A stretch of 64,000 bases of DNA from Marinobacter xestospongiae (GTDB taxonomy: Bacteria; Pseudomonadota; Gammaproteobacteria; Pseudomonadales; Oleiphilaceae), in contig NZ_JAKZAK010000027.1 in assembly GCF_023156385.1 (NCBI RefSeq), positions 1 to 64,000 of the forward strand. Reading direction: 5' to 3'. The stretch's first letter is position 1, and the number at the start of each line of letters is the position of its first letter. The notes beneath the pieces are model-generated. The model saw only the letters and a list, made by a program, of their open reading frames with translations, did no database searches and was not told the origin of the DNA. A program made the position numbers and the translations under genes. Shown one piece after another: positions 18,478 through 27,453 of this stretch.

Positions 18478-19281
18478 TCAGTCGGTGCGGTAGTGGGAGG
18501 GGGGCACCCCGAAAGCACGTTTGAAGTTGCGGGAGAAGTGGCTTTGATCATAGAAGCCGCAGGCCAGGGCGGTGTCCAGTTGGCTGCAGCCCGCCGCCAG
18601 GGAGCGCTTGGCGTGATTAACCTTGAGCAACAGCAGGAACTGGTGGGGCGTGAGACCGTAACGGGCCTGGAAGCTGCGGATCAGCTGGAACTGGCTGACA
18701 CCGGTGACGGTTTCCAGGGTATCCAGCGAGACGTTGCTGTGCCAGTGGTCGTGCAGGTAGTCATGGGCGCACTGTGCCGCGGGCCGGTCGAGTGCCGGTG
18801 TGGGCGTTGATGATCGCTGGCCGTGGCGACGGAACAGCTGCTCCAGACACTGGCTCAACAGGGTGTCCCGGGTCAGGCTCAGGCTTGGCTGTTCGAGGGC
18901 GCGGTGCAGCGCCAGCAGCAGGGTAAACAGCGCCGGGTCGTGGATCACCGGGCGCTCGATGATGGGTTCAAGTGGCGGGCCTCCGGCGTGTTCCAGTAGC
19001 TGCCCAAGCAGTTGGGGATCAAAGTAGAACATGCGGTAGGTCCAGCCCTGATCGGCGCCGGCAAACCCGGTGTGGACCTCCGCCGGGTTGATCGCCACGA
19101 TGTGCCGCTCCGGAATCAGCAGCCGGTCACCGCGGTAGTCCAGGCCTTCGGCGCCTGCCTCAATCACGCCAATGGCCAGCTCATCGTGCCAGTGGCGGCT
19201 GAACTCAAAGCGGGTGTAGCGGGCCGACAGTAGCTCAATGCCGGGATGATCGGGGTGACGCCACAAGCTGGAAGTTTCCAC
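18478..19281 (-). CDS. AraC-family transcriptional regulator
   Basis: 267 residues. The N-terminal half is an AraC-type cupin sensing domain (RHWHDELAIGVIEAGAEGLDYRGDR, IVAINPAEVHTG). The C-terminal half has two helix-turn-helix motifs (VSLDTLETVTGVSQFQLIRSF and LDTALACGFYDQSHFSRNFKRAFGVPPSHYR). This arrangement, with a LysE exporter next in line, is common and suggests it activates that exporter in response to a small molecule. Ligand unknown. Confidence 0.9.
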   Translation of the reverse strand: METSSLWRHPDHPGIELLSARYTRFEFSRHWHDELAIGVIEAGAEGLDYRGDRLLIPERHIVAINPAEVHTGFAGADQGWTYRMFYFDPQLLGQLLEHAGGPPLEPIIERPVIHDPALFTLLLALHRALEQPSLSLTRDTLLSQCLEQLFRRHGQRSSTPTPALDRPAAQCAHDYLHDHWHSNVSLDTLETVTGVSQFQLIRSFQARYGLTPHQFLLLLKVNHAKRSLAAGCSQLDTALACGFYDQSHFSRNFKRAFGVPPSHYRTD

Positions 19282-19299
19282 GTCTGCTGCCTGCCTGAG

Positions 19300-19821
19300 C
19301 TAGCGGTTAGTACCCGGTCCGCGTTTGCCGATGGCTTTGGCGGCGGCCTTGAGCAGGCCACGACTGTACCGGTCGTGGAAGCTCTGGAGGAGGCCGAACA
19401 GCGGGCCGAAACGGGGCTCGCCGGCTTCGTTATAGGCCAGCGGAACCACGACGGAACCGAAGTACAGGCGGGTGGTTTGCGGCCCGGTTGATGCCACCAT
19501 CAACCAGGAACGGGTGCGACCGGTAAAGTCCCGCAGCAGCAGTTGGTCGGGATGCCGGCCCTCCACTGTCCAGGCGGAGAAACGCTCAGTCTCGGCCTGC
19601 GCCAGGGCGCGGGCATCGGCATCGGATGCCGGTTTGCGGGCCAGCGCCAGCAGTCGCCGTTCGAGCTTGAACAGTGGGGTGGTGTAGAACGCCTCAATAT
19701 AGTCCGCCAGGCTGACCTGTCCGGCCACCTCGGTGGTCAGGCAGTCCAGGTAGGCCTGCTGTTCCTGGTAGGGGGCCGAAAGTGCGTGTTGTGGCAGTTC
19801 CGTGGGCTGGATCTGGGGCAT
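19300..19821 (-). CDS. Conserved hypothetical protein (possible DUF2867-like)
   Basis: 173 residues, no signal peptide or membrane segment. Visible blocks are SLADYIEAFYTTPLFKLERRLL and LRDFTGRTRSWLMVAS followed by TRLYFGSVVVPLAYN, then a Gly/Lys-rich C-terminus. The pattern loosely recalls DUF2867 proteins, but I am not sure. ATG 19821 has AGGA about nine bases upstream. It lies 18 bases upstream of the AraC regulator gene on the same strand and may be the first gene of that unit. Function unknown. Confidence 0.55.
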   Translation of the reverse strand: MPQIQPTELPQHALSAPYQEQQAYLDCLTTEVAGQVSLADYIEAFYTTPLFKLERRLLALARKPASDADARALAQAETERFSAWTVEGRHPDQLLLRDFTGRTRSWLMVASTGPQTTRLYFGSVVVPLAYNEAGEPRFGPLFGLLQSFHDRYSRGLLKAAAKAIGKRGPGTNR

Positions 19822-19960
19822 GGTCAGCGTTCCTGTGGGGTGGTGTCTGACGCCTGTCAATCTGAACGCAGCAGAATTCAGGCACGTGACATCCTCTCAG
19901 AAAACGCGGCTTGAGAGTATGGCTATGACACTCAGGGGCTGGTGTGCAAGGTTTGGCGAG

Positions 19961-19984
19961 AAACGCCCCCGCTGGGCGGGGGCG
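19961..19984 (-). terminator. Intrinsic terminator after the chemoreceptor-porin-binding protein unit
   Basis: A nine-base GC stem (CGCCCCCGC with GCGGGGGCG, loop of three) is followed on the minus strand by TTTCTC. It lies just past the stop at 19993. Confidence 0.7.
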
Positions 19985-19992
19985 CTGGTTAC

Positions 19993-20406
19993 TCAGGGGG
20001 TGAGGATGACCTTGACGGTATCGTCGACCTCGGCGGCATCGATGTAGCCGATACCGCCTGGGGTGGAAGCGACGGAGTTCTTCACCGCGCCGGCGTTGGC
20101 CAGCTCCTGGGGGGGCTGGCCACGACCGGTGAACACCTGCTGGGACCAGAACGCCTTGAGCTGGGCGTCGTTGCGGTTGGTGATCTTGCCGTGGAAGTCG
20201 GCCCGTACCGGGTTGCCGCTCTGAAGCTCAAACGGCACGGCTTTCTGGCCATCCGGCAGCTGCTGGCTGCGGTTGAGGTAGATATCGCGGACCTGGCTGG
20301 CGCTGATGCTGTCCGGGCCCGCCGGGTTGCCAATCACCACCACGTCGGCCAGTGCCTGGGTGGCGACACAGCTCAGGGCAAGTACTGCTGCAAACAGGGT
20401 CTTCAT
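19993..20406 (-). CDS. Short exported phosphate-binding-like protein
   Basis: 137 residues with a clear signal peptide (cleavage after TQALA). The mature part has the PBP-like pattern of phosphate-binding proteins: VVVIGNPAGPDSISASQVRDIYL, KAFWSQQVF, and GGIGYIDAAEVDDTVKVI at the end. It is less than half the length of PstS at 27583 and contains only one lobe's worth of sequence. It is the last gene of a unit with a porin (11 bases upstream) and a methyl-accepting chemotaxis protein. It could present a ligand to the chemoreceptor; transport is unlikely because no permease is nearby. Confidence 0.75.
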   Translation of the reverse strand: MKTLFAAVLALSCVATQALADVVVIGNPAGPDSISASQVRDIYLNRSQQLPDGQKAVPFELQSGNPVRADFHGKITNRNDAQLKAFWSQQVFTGRGQPPQELANAGAVKNSVASTPGGIGYIDAAEVDDTVKVILTP

Positions 20407-20417
20407 GGGTCGCCTCC

Positions 20418-21572
20418 TTAGAACGCCGAATCGATCTTGACGGTGTAGACATTGGTGCTGGATTCGGTGGTCATCGGGTTACCAAGCCCACCGGGCTTGC
20501 CGTCGAAGCCACGGGCGTGAGTCACGTCCGCCTTGATGGCGATACCGGGGATCACGTCCCAGCGCAGGCCCAGGCTGTATTCGTCACGGCGGGTGTTGAG
20601 GGCTGCCAGCGTCGGGTCCACGGCCAGCGGACGGTCGTCGTTGTCGACGGATTCAATCCAGCCAACCTTGGCGTAAGGTGTCACGCTGCCAAAACGATGG
20701 CCAACAGAGAGGTAGGCGGAATCGGTGTCCGCGAAAATGCCGTCCACTTCCACCCGGGTCACCTCCGACAGCACCTGCCAGTTACCATCGTCGTAACCAA
20801 AGCCGAGGCCGTAGAAGTTGCTGCGGTCGGAATCGGCAATGAAGAAGCCCTGGCCCTCAATGGTGGTTTCCGCGGTGGCGGCCACCGCCCGCAGGCTCCA
20901 GATGTAATCGGTCCACAGCAGGGTCAGGCCGCCGGCGTTGCGCAGGCGCACGTCCACTGGCTGGCCGGCGGTGAGGGTGTCCTCATCGGTGAAACCGCCG
21001 AACACGGTGGTGGTCAGGGAGGAGCTGTCGAAATTCAGGGTGTGGGCGACATCGGCACCTACATAACTGGTGATGTCCGCCGGCTCATAGACCGCTTCTG
21101 AGGGCCGCACCCAGGGCTGGGAATAGCCGACTTCCAGCGAGTCCGAATACATGAAGAACGGCAGGCGCATTTTACCGGCCCGCACCTGCAGGTTGTTGGT
21201 GGGGCGGTGGCTGATGTAGGCCCATTCCAGCGCCGGGTCCCAGTCTTCCTCACCACGGCCGATGATCTGCATCACCGCCTGGGTTTTGTCATTGACCTGG
21301 AAGCTGCCCTGCAGGGCGAACAGGCTCAGGTCTTTGACTTCGGCCTTGTCGGTGATGCCGGCAAAGCCGGCGTTGTTGCTGGCGCGGGCGAAACCGGTGC
21401 TGAAGAAGCCGTTGAGGCGTACCCGGTCGCTCTGGGATTGTGTTAACTGCTGTTGCAGTGCGTTCAGGCGCTGCTCGAGCTGGTCGATCTTGTCATCGGT
21501 GGTTTGGGCGCTGACGCCGGCCGCAGCCAGGCACAGCGCCAGTGGGGTGGCACGAAGGATTTTCGGGGTCAT
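20418..21572 (-). CDS. Outer-membrane porin with N-terminal coiled coil
   Basis: 384 residues. Signal peptide (AAAGVSAQTTDDK) followed by a heptad-rich segment (KIDQLEQRLNALQQQLTQSQ) predicted to trimerise in the periplasm. A beta-barrel with alternating aromatic strands ends in Phe, the usual terminal residue of outer-membrane barrels. Aromatic and charged loops resemble DcaP- or OprO/OprP-type porins. A GGAG ribosome site lies eight bases upstream of the ATG. It stands between the chemoreceptor and the phosphate-binding-like protein, which suggests entry of the same solute. Selectivity cannot be read from sequence. Confidence 0.8.
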   Translation of the reverse strand: MTPKILRATPLALCLAAAGVSAQTTDDKIDQLEQRLNALQQQLTQSQSDRVRLNGFFSTGFARASNNAGFAGITDKAEVKDLSLFALQGSFQVNDKTQAVMQIIGRGEEDWDPALEWAYISHRPTNNLQVRAGKMRLPFFMYSDSLEVGYSQPWVRPSEAVYEPADITSYVGADVAHTLNFDSSSLTTTVFGGFTDEDTLTAGQPVDVRLRNAGGLTLLWTDYIWSLRAVAATAETTIEGQGFFIADSDRSNFYGLGFGYDDGNWQVLSEVTRVEVDGIFADTDSAYLSVGHRFGSVTPYAKVGWIESVDNDDRPLAVDPTLAALNTRRDEYSLGLRWDVIPGIAIKADVTHARGFDGKPGGLGNPMTTESSTNVYTVKIDSAF

Positions 21573-21644
21573 GAGGCTACTCCGTTGTGGCTGGTTTGCC
21601 CGCCGGTGCGGGCTTGTTGTTTCTGACGCTTGGAGCCTGGGGCG

Positions 21645-23258
21645 TCAGACCCGGAACTGCCCGGCAACGGACTGCAGGCCGTTGCTTACGTCATGAATGT
21701 CCTTGCTGGCGGTGTCGAGCTGGTGGGTGCTTTCCATCACCTGCTCGGCGTTCCGGTGCATGTCCGTCATATGCCCGGTCACCTCGTTGAAGGTGGTGCT
21801 CTGCTCGTAGGTGGCCGCTGCTATCTGTTCGTTCAGTTCGCTGATCTGCTGAACACTGGCGAGGATCTTGGTGAGGATGTCGCCGGACTCGTTGGTGGCG
21901 GTGACGCCGTCGTGGGCCCGGGTAACGCTGTGCTCCATGGCTTCCACCGCCGATGATGACAGTCGGGACAGCTCCGAAATCACCGTCTGGATTTCTTCAG
22001 TGGCCTTATGGGTGCGTACCGCCAGGCCCCGGACCTCATCTGCCACCACCGCAAAGCCACGGCCATGCTCGCCGGCACGGGCAGCCTCGATGGCGGCGTT
22101 GAGGGCCAGCAGGTTGGTCTGTTCGGCAACGGTCTGGATGGTGTCCAGCAGGCCGCCAACGCGGCTGGAGAACTCGTCGAACTGGTTCACCAGCTGGGCG
22201 GTGCCCTCGATGTCGGTCACCAGTTGCTTGATGGTGTCGACGTTGGCGTTCACCGTGGTCTGGCCGGACTGGGCGAACTTGGCGGCGTCCTGGGTCTGGT
22301 CGGAGGCGCTGGAGGCGAAACCGGCCACTTCCTCGACGCTGCGAACCAGCTCGTCCACCGAGTTGCGGGTAGAGGAAATGGCCTGGGCCTGGCTGCTGAT
22401 GCGCTCCAGATTGACCTGACTGGTGGTGGCCAGCAGCTCTGCCACCGTGTTGAGTTCGCCCACGTCCTTGCGGATGGTGGCAAAGGAGGTATGGAGCTTT
22501 TCCACAAAGCGGTTGAACTGTTCCACCAGTTCCCGCAGCTCGTCGCGACCGTGGTAGTCAATGCGGGCGGTCAGGTCGCCTTCGCCGGAGGCCATGTCAC
22601 GCAGTGGCTCGATAATGCGCTGCAGGCTGCCGGTGATGGAGCGGGCAATCACCACGCTCAGCACCACCAGCACCGTCAGTGCGGCGATGGCGATGGTCAG
22701 GGAGGCGGCCCCGGCCTGGCTGGCGGCTTGCACGGTGTCGCTGATCTCGCCCTGGAAGCGGGACCGGGTCAGTTTGCGCATGGCGTCCAGGTCGCTGCGC
22801 AGCTGTTCCAGGCGTTGAGCGTTGGCGGCGGCCTCGTCACCGATACGGCTGAAATCGGCGGTGCCGTCGATCACTCCGGTGGCCAGGTTGGACGCCTTGT
22901 TGTAGTAGGTGTCGAGCAGCTTGCCGAGGTCCCGGGCCTCATTGGCCAGGGCCGGGTTGAGGCGGGCGATGTCGGTCAGGTTGCCGCGGATGGTGTCGTA
23001 GTAGCCGCGGGTTTCCTGCAGCAGGTCCTTGTCGCCGGTGGTGACGGAGTTCTTCAGCTGCATCTCCATCAGCGCCAACTGGCCGAGGTTGATGGTGGTG
23101 CGTTCCAGGGTGGGGGAGAGCCTCTCTTCCACCTGGGCTAGACGCTCGGAATTACTGCGCTCGGTGACGATGGAAAACCCCTGGCTGATGCTGAACGCAA
23201 GGATGGCCACGGCCACCAGTAACGCCAGTTTGTGGGATATCTTGAGAGCGGACAGCAT
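21645..23258 (-). CDS. Methyl-accepting chemotaxis protein
   Basis: 537 residues. The N-terminal membrane helix (about 12-32) is followed by a periplasmic four-helix sensor region of about 150 residues. A second membrane helix (TIAIAALTVLVVLSVVIA), a HAMP domain with RDMASGEGDLTARIDY, and a long coiled-coil signalling domain follow. The signalling hairpin has AAIEAARAGEHGRGFAVVADEVRGLAVRT. It senses a periplasmic ligand and controls CheA. It heads a three-gene unit with a porin and a short phosphate-binding-like protein, so an indirectly sensed oxyanion is plausible. Confidence 0.92.
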   Translation of the reverse strand: MLSALKISHKLALLVAVAILAFSISQGFSIVTERSNSERLAQVEERLSPTLERTTINLGQLALMEMQLKNSVTTGDKDLLQETRGYYDTIRGNLTDIARLNPALANEARDLGKLLDTYYNKASNLATGVIDGTADFSRIGDEAAANAQRLEQLRSDLDAMRKLTRSRFQGEISDTVQAASQAGAASLTIAIAALTVLVVLSVVIARSITGSLQRIIEPLRDMASGEGDLTARIDYHGRDELRELVEQFNRFVEKLHTSFATIRKDVGELNTVAELLATTSQVNLERISSQAQAISSTRNSVDELVRSVEEVAGFASSASDQTQDAAKFAQSGQTTVNANVDTIKQLVTDIEGTAQLVNQFDEFSSRVGGLLDTIQTVAEQTNLLALNAAIEAARAGEHGRGFAVVADEVRGLAVRTHKATEEIQTVISELSRLSSSAVEAMEHSVTRAHDGVTATNESGDILTKILASVQQISELNEQIAAATYEQSTTFNEVTGHMTDMHRNAEQVMESTHQLDTASKDIHDVSNGLQSVAGQFRV

Positions 23259-23534
23259 GGCTTGGACTCCTGACCGGGCCGTAAGGCAGCGTATTACAGA
23301 TTATTTGCAGCTTGGTTCACACTACCGAAAGTGCGCAAACGTAACTGTCTGTAGTGTTTTGATGAAGGGTACGTAATTTTACCTAGGTTGGCCGCTTATG
23401 ACCAGAACGTCGTATTGACGGGCGTCAGTGTCGAGGGCTGTTTGGGCTCGCTGAAGCCGAATCCGGTCCGGGCTGGTATACTTCGCCGTTGACATTCATT
23501 GCGCCCCCGGGCGCCAGGCCTGTGACGATTTCCC

Positions 23535-25700
23535 ATGGACGTATCCCCGATCATCGACCCGCTCAACGACGCCCAGCGTGAGGCGGTGACCGCTCCCAAC
23601 GACCACTTGCTGGTGCTGGCCGGCGCCGGCAGCGGCAAGACCCGGGTGCTGGTGCACCGGATGGCCTGGCTGATGCAAGTGGAACAGTTGCCGCCCACCA
23701 GCCTGCTGGCGGTGACCTTCACCAACAAGGCAGCGCGGGAAATGCGGCATCGTATTGAGCAGATGCTCAACCTGCCGTCCCGGGGCATGTGGTTTGGTAC
23801 CTTCCACGGCATCGCCCACCGCTTGCTGCGTTCCCACTGGCAGGATGCCGGCCTGCCGGAGAACTTTCAGGTGCTGGACAGTGACGACCAGCTGCGGCTG
23901 GTGAAGCGGGTGATGCGGGAGCTGCAGATCGATGAGACCCGCTGGCCGCCAAAGCAGGTGCAGTGGTACATCAACAGCCAGAAAGACGAAGGCTTGCGGG
24001 CGGAGCACATCCAGGCCAATCCCAGTGACCATTTCACCTCGGTGATGGTGAAAATCTACGAGCACTACCAGCGCCTGTGCCAGCAAAGCGGCCTGGTGGA
24101 CTTTGGCGAACTGCTGCTGCGGTCCCACGAACTGTGGCTACAGCGTCCGGAGCTGCTGGCCCACTACCAGCGCCGGTTCCGCCACATCCTGGTGGACGAG
24201 TTCCAGGACACCAACACCGTGCAATACGCCTGGCTGCAGGTGCTGGCCGGCCAGCGGGTGCCGCTGACCATCGTGGGTGACGACGACCAGTCCATTTACG
24301 GCTGGCGCGGAGCCAAGATCGAGAACATCCAGCAGTTCCAGCAGGACTTCCCCAATGGCCGGCTGGTACGGCTGGAGCAGAACTATCGCTCGACCCAGAC
24401 CATCCTCAAGGCTGCCAATGCGGTCATCGCCAACAACCAGGGCCGACTGGGCAAGCAGTTGTGGACCGATGGTCCCGAGGGCGACCCCATCAGCCTCTAC
24501 GCCGCGTTCAATGAGCAGGACGAAGCCAACTACATCGCCGATACCATTGAGAGCTGGGTGGCGGATGGCAACCTGCGCAGTGAGGTGGCGATCCTCTACC
24601 GTTCCAACGCCCAGTCCCGGGTGCTGGAGGAATCGCTGATGCGCCAGGGCATTCCCTACCGGGTGTATGGCGGGCTGCGGTTCTACGACCGCCAGGAAAT
24701 CCGCAATGCCCTGGCGTACCTGCGGCTGGTGCACTATCGCCGCGACGACGCGGCGTTTGAGCGGGTGGTGAACGTGCCGCCCCGGGGCATTGGCGCCAAG
24801 AGTCTGGCGGAGTTGCGCCAGTTCGCCACCGAGCAGGGCATCTCGTTGTGGGAGGCCGGAGAGCGGCTGTTGGCGGCCGGGCAGGTCAAGGGCCGGGCCA
24901 AGACCGGCCTGCAACGGTTTGTCGGTATCATCGAGTCGCTGTCGGAACTGGTCCCCAACGCTTCGCTGCAGGGGCTGATGAAGCAGACCATCGAAGACAG
25001 TGGTCTCAAGGACCATCACGCCAACGAGAAAGGGGAGAAGGCCCAGGCCCGGGTGGAGAACCTGGAGGAACTGGTCAACGCCCTCTCCGATTTTGAGGTG
25101 GAAGAGGGGGTGGACCCGCTGTCGGAGTTCATCGCCCAGGCGGCGCTGGATGCCGGGGAGTCCCAGGCCGAGGCCCACGAAGACAGCGTCCAGCTGATGA
25201 CCCTGCACGCGGCCAAGGGCCTGGAGTTCCCGGTGGTGTTCCTGGCCGGAGTGGAGGAAGGGTTGTTCCCCCATGGCATGTCGCTGGAGGAGCCCGGCCG
25301 CATGGAAGAGGAGCGCCGGCTGGCCTACGTCGGCATTACCCGGGCGATGAAACGTCTGGTGCTGACTTACGCCGAGTCCCGTCGCATCTACGGTCAGGAG
25401 AAGTTCCACGCGCTGTCCCGATTTGTGCGGGAGATTCCGTCGGACTGCCTGCAGGAGGTTCGCCTGCGCAACACCGTCAGTCGTCCGGCCATGGTGGGGC
25501 GTGCCAACGAAAGTCTGTTCAGCAACGACGCCAGTGCCGAGGCCGGTTTCCGTCTTGGCCAGCGGGTACGGCATCCCAAGTTTGGTGAGGGCATTGTGAT
25601 GAACTGCGAAGGCAGCGGTCACCATACCCGGGTGCAGGTCAACTTCGATGACGGCGCCAAATGGCTGGTGCTGGCCTACGCCCCGCTGGAGGCCTGCTGA
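23535..25700 (+). CDS. uvrD: DNA helicase II UvrD
   Basis: ATP-dependent 3'-5' helicase of nucleotide excision and mismatch repair. The 721 residues show Q-motif LNDAQREAV, Walker A AGAGSGKT (about residues 29-36), LVDEFQDTN, GDDDQSIYGWRGA, QNYRST and LMTLHAAKGLEFPVVFLAG. It ends with the Tudor-like tail (GQRVRHPKFGEGIV ... VQVNFDDGAKWLVLAYAPLE). Length and tail match UvrD rather than Rep. It is monocistronic, convergent with the diguanylate cyclase gene 27 bases away. Confidence 0.95.
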   Translation: MDVSPIIDPLNDAQREAVTAPNDHLLVLAGAGSGKTRVLVHRMAWLMQVEQLPPTSLLAVTFTNKAAREMRHRIEQMLNLPSRGMWFGTFHGIAHRLLRSHWQDAGLPENFQVLDSDDQLRLVKRVMRELQIDETRWPPKQVQWYINSQKDEGLRAEHIQANPSDHFTSVMVKIYEHYQRLCQQSGLVDFGELLLRSHELWLQRPELLAHYQRRFRHILVDEFQDTNTVQYAWLQVLAGQRVPLTIVGDDDQSIYGWRGAKIENIQQFQQDFPNGRLVRLEQNYRSTQTILKAANAVIANNQGRLGKQLWTDGPEGDPISLYAAFNEQDEANYIADTIESWVADGNLRSEVAILYRSNAQSRVLEESLMRQGIPYRVYGGLRFYDRQEIRNALAYLRLVHYRRDDAAFERVVNVPPRGIGAKSLAELRQFATEQGISLWEAGERLLAAGQVKGRAKTGLQRFVGIIESLSELVPNASLQGLMKQTIEDSGLKDHHANEKGEKAQARVENLEELVNALSDFEVEEGVDPLSEFIAQAALDAGESQAEAHEDSVQLMTLHAAKGLEFPVVFLAGVEEGLFPHGMSLEEPGRMEEERRLAYVGITRAMKRLVLTYAESRRIYGQEKFHALSRFVREIPSDCLQEVRLRNTVSRPAMVGRANESLFSNDASAEAGFRLGQRVRHPKFGEGIVMNCEGSGHHTRVQVNFDDGAKWLVLAYAPLEAC

Positions 25701-25727
25701 GACCAGGGCGGGCGCACTGTTGCCGGC

Positions 25728-26720
25728 TCAGGCCGGCTGGCGATACAGCCGGACCTGGTTGCGGCCATTGGTCTTGGCCTCGTAGAGCGCCTTGTCGGTG
25801 GCGTTGATCACATCGTCGGTGGTGGTGCCATGGTGTGGCGCGGTTGCCAGACCTGAGGAAAAGCTGATCGCCAGGCTCAGGCCGGGGAGCTGGACCGCCA
25901 TCGGGCTGTGATCCCGGCGCCAGCTCATGATCCGCACGTGGGCGTCCGCCAGCGACAGCCCCGGCATCATGATCAGGAACTCCTCCCCGCCCCAGCGGCA
26001 GACCACATCCTCCTTTCGCATCCCGGCGCACAGCCGCTGGCTGACCTCCACCAGAACCTGGTCACCCACAGAGTGGCCATGGCTATCGTTGAGTTCCTTG
26101 AAGTGATCAATGTCGAGCATCATCAGCGTCACCGGATAGGTTTCCCGATGGGCGCGGCTGAGTTCCCGGGTCAGGCTTTCAAGGAAATAGCGCCGGTTGA
26201 ACAGATTGGTGAGCGGGTCCCGGATGGCTTCCTCTTCCAGTTGCCGGTGCAGTTCCCGGTTCTCCGCCAACTGCGTCTCCAGGGTCTCGTTGGCCTGCTG
26301 CAGGGCAAGTTCGGCCTCACGCCGGGCGGTGGTGTCGCGGGAGATACCACATATATAGAGGGCGTTACCATCGGTGTCGGGCATGGGCGAGAGGCAGGTG
26401 TCGAAGATGCGGACCTGGTTGGCCTCGAAGCCTTCGGTGGTCTCCTCGAAGCGCAGGATGTGGCCTGCGTCGAGGACCTTGTCATAGTTGCCTGCAATGC
26501 GTTCGTACAGGTCCGGGTCGAGAATAATCTCATCCAGCCGCCGTCCGCAAAGGTCTGCCGGTTGAAGGCGCATGAACGTTGCCATTGCCTGATTGCAATA
26601 AACCAGGCGGTAGCGCGGGCCCTCCCGACGCAGGATGAAGACGTGGTCGGTCATGATGTCCATCATGCCGGTCAACAGGTGCCGGTCCAGGAATTCCGGG
26701 CCGTTTTGGGGGCTTGTCAC
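25728..26720 (-). CDS. PAS-GGDEF diguanylate cyclase
   Basis: 330 residues, no membrane segment. N-terminal PAS domain (HVFILRREGPRYRLVYCNQA ... GRRLDEIILD), a short coiled linker (ALQQANETLETQLAENRELH), then the GGDEF domain. LMMLDIDHFKELNDSHGH provides metal and substrate contacts. RWGGEEF (about residues 242-248) is the active site. RKED five residues before it is an intact inhibitory I-site. It should make cyclic di-GMP, the activator of PilZ proteins such as Alg44 encoded later in this window; that link is inferred. The start is GTG at 26720. Repeated CAGAAC motifs lie just upstream. Confidence 0.9.
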   Translation of the reverse strand: MTSPQNGPEFLDRHLLTGMMDIMTDHVFILRREGPRYRLVYCNQAMATFMRLQPADLCGRRLDEIILDPDLYERIAGNYDKVLDAGHILRFEETTEGFEANQVRIFDTCLSPMPDTDGNALYICGISRDTTARREAELALQQANETLETQLAENRELHRQLEEEAIRDPLTNLFNRRYFLESLTRELSRAHRETYPVTLMMLDIDHFKELNDSHGHSVGDQVLVEVSQRLCAGMRKEDVVCRWGGEEFLIMMPGLSLADAHVRIMSWRRDHSPMAVQLPGLSLAISFSSGLATAPHHGTTTDDVINATDKALYEAKTNGRNQVRLYRQPA

Positions 26721-26751
26721 GCGTTAAGGTTCCTGATGACTGATTTTTTAT

Positions 26752-26815
26752 CAGAACGATAGTCTGTGATCAGAACTATAGTGTGCCCAGAACCGTAGCG
26801 CGACCAGATCCGTCG
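26752..26815. repeat. Four degenerate tandem repeats upstream of diguanylate cyclase
   Basis: CAGAACGATAG (26752), CAGAACTATAG (26771), CAGAACCGTAG (26788) and the weaker CAGATCCGTCG (26805) recur every 17-19 bases. They lie directly upstream of the GTG start of the minus-strand cyclase gene and could be protein-binding sites. Confidence 0.5.
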
Positions 26816-26898
26816 CGTTAATAGGCCTGTTGTGCCCCCCCCGGGAGCCTATGTGGGTGCCCGGTGACAGCCGTTCAGCGGTGCGATCAGGTTGCCGG

Positions 26899-27297
26899 CT
26901 ACTGGTCCGGAACTTCCCGAATACGCCCATGCTCGTCGATGGCGACATAGACGAACAGGCCCTCGGTCACCTTGCGCTGGCGCTTGGCGCCCCGGTCCAG
27001 GGTCCAAACCTCCACCTGGATTTTCATCGAGCTGCGACCAATGTCCACCAGATCGCAGTAACAGCTGACCTGGGACCCCACCCGCAGCGGAGACAGGAAC
27101 TCCATCCGGTCGATGGCCACGGTGGCGCTGCGGCCGAGGGAGACGCGACCGGCCACGGTGGCGGCCGCCAGGTCCATCTGTTTCACCAGCCAGCCGGCGT
27201 AGATGTCGCCGTTGGCGTTGGTGTCACCGGGCAGTGGCACCAGTTGTAATACCAGCTCGCCTTTGGGGGCGGGTTTATCGTCGTCAAGGGAAGTCAT
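26899..27297 (-). CDS. Acyl-CoA thioesterase, YciA-type hotdog protein
   Basis: 132 residues forming one hotdog domain. The catalytic-region motif PGDTNANGDIYAGWLVKQMD corresponds to the YciA/acyl-CoA hydrolase family, followed by the typical VAIDRMEFLSPLRVGSQVSCYCDLVDIG. It hydrolyses acyl-CoA esters to free CoA in the cytoplasm. The open frame extends 24 codons further, but ATG 27297 starts the conserved domain and has AAGG/TAGG-like ribosome sequence just upstream. Substrate range unknown. Confidence 0.88.
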   Translation of the reverse strand: MTSLDDDKPAPKGELVLQLVPLPGDTNANGDIYAGWLVKQMDLAAATVAGRVSLGRSATVAIDRMEFLSPLRVGSQVSCYCDLVDIGRSSMKIQVEVWTLDRGAKRQRKVTEGLFVYVAIDEHGRIREVPDQ

Positions 27298-27419
27298 GAA
27301 GCCTACCTTTGCAATTTTTGTAGATTTTGATGGCTGGAGGCATGGTAGCGATCCACGCCGTCGCTGCAAGTTAATAACGGCATCATCCCATTAAAAGGCG
27401 TTGCTGTGTATTTCAGTGG

Positions 27420-27453
27420 CTGTAACAAAGTTGTCACAGTCCCGCCGTATTCT
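27420..27453 (+). promoter_or_regulatory. Pho box and -10 of the pst operon
   Basis: CTGTAACAAAGTTGTCAC (27420-27437) matches the PhoB-binding consensus (two CTGTCAT-type repeats 11 bases apart) at about 15 of 18 positions. TATTCT (27448-27453) lies ten bases further, the usual spacing for a PhoB-dependent -10 with no -35. The pstS GTG is 130 bases downstream. Confidence 0.75.

Noticed and set aside
22008..23141. Plus-strand frame opposite the chemoreceptor gene
   Set aside because: Gly/Val-rich translation typical of the reverse strand of a coiled-coil gene.
23259..23400. Possible Pho box upstream of the chemoreceptor unit
   Set aside because: CTGTAATACGCTGCC has the wrong repeat spacing (10 rather than 11) and too many mismatches.
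24138..25625. 495-codon minus-strand frame opposite uvrD
   Set aside because: No domain; uvrD is complete and certain.
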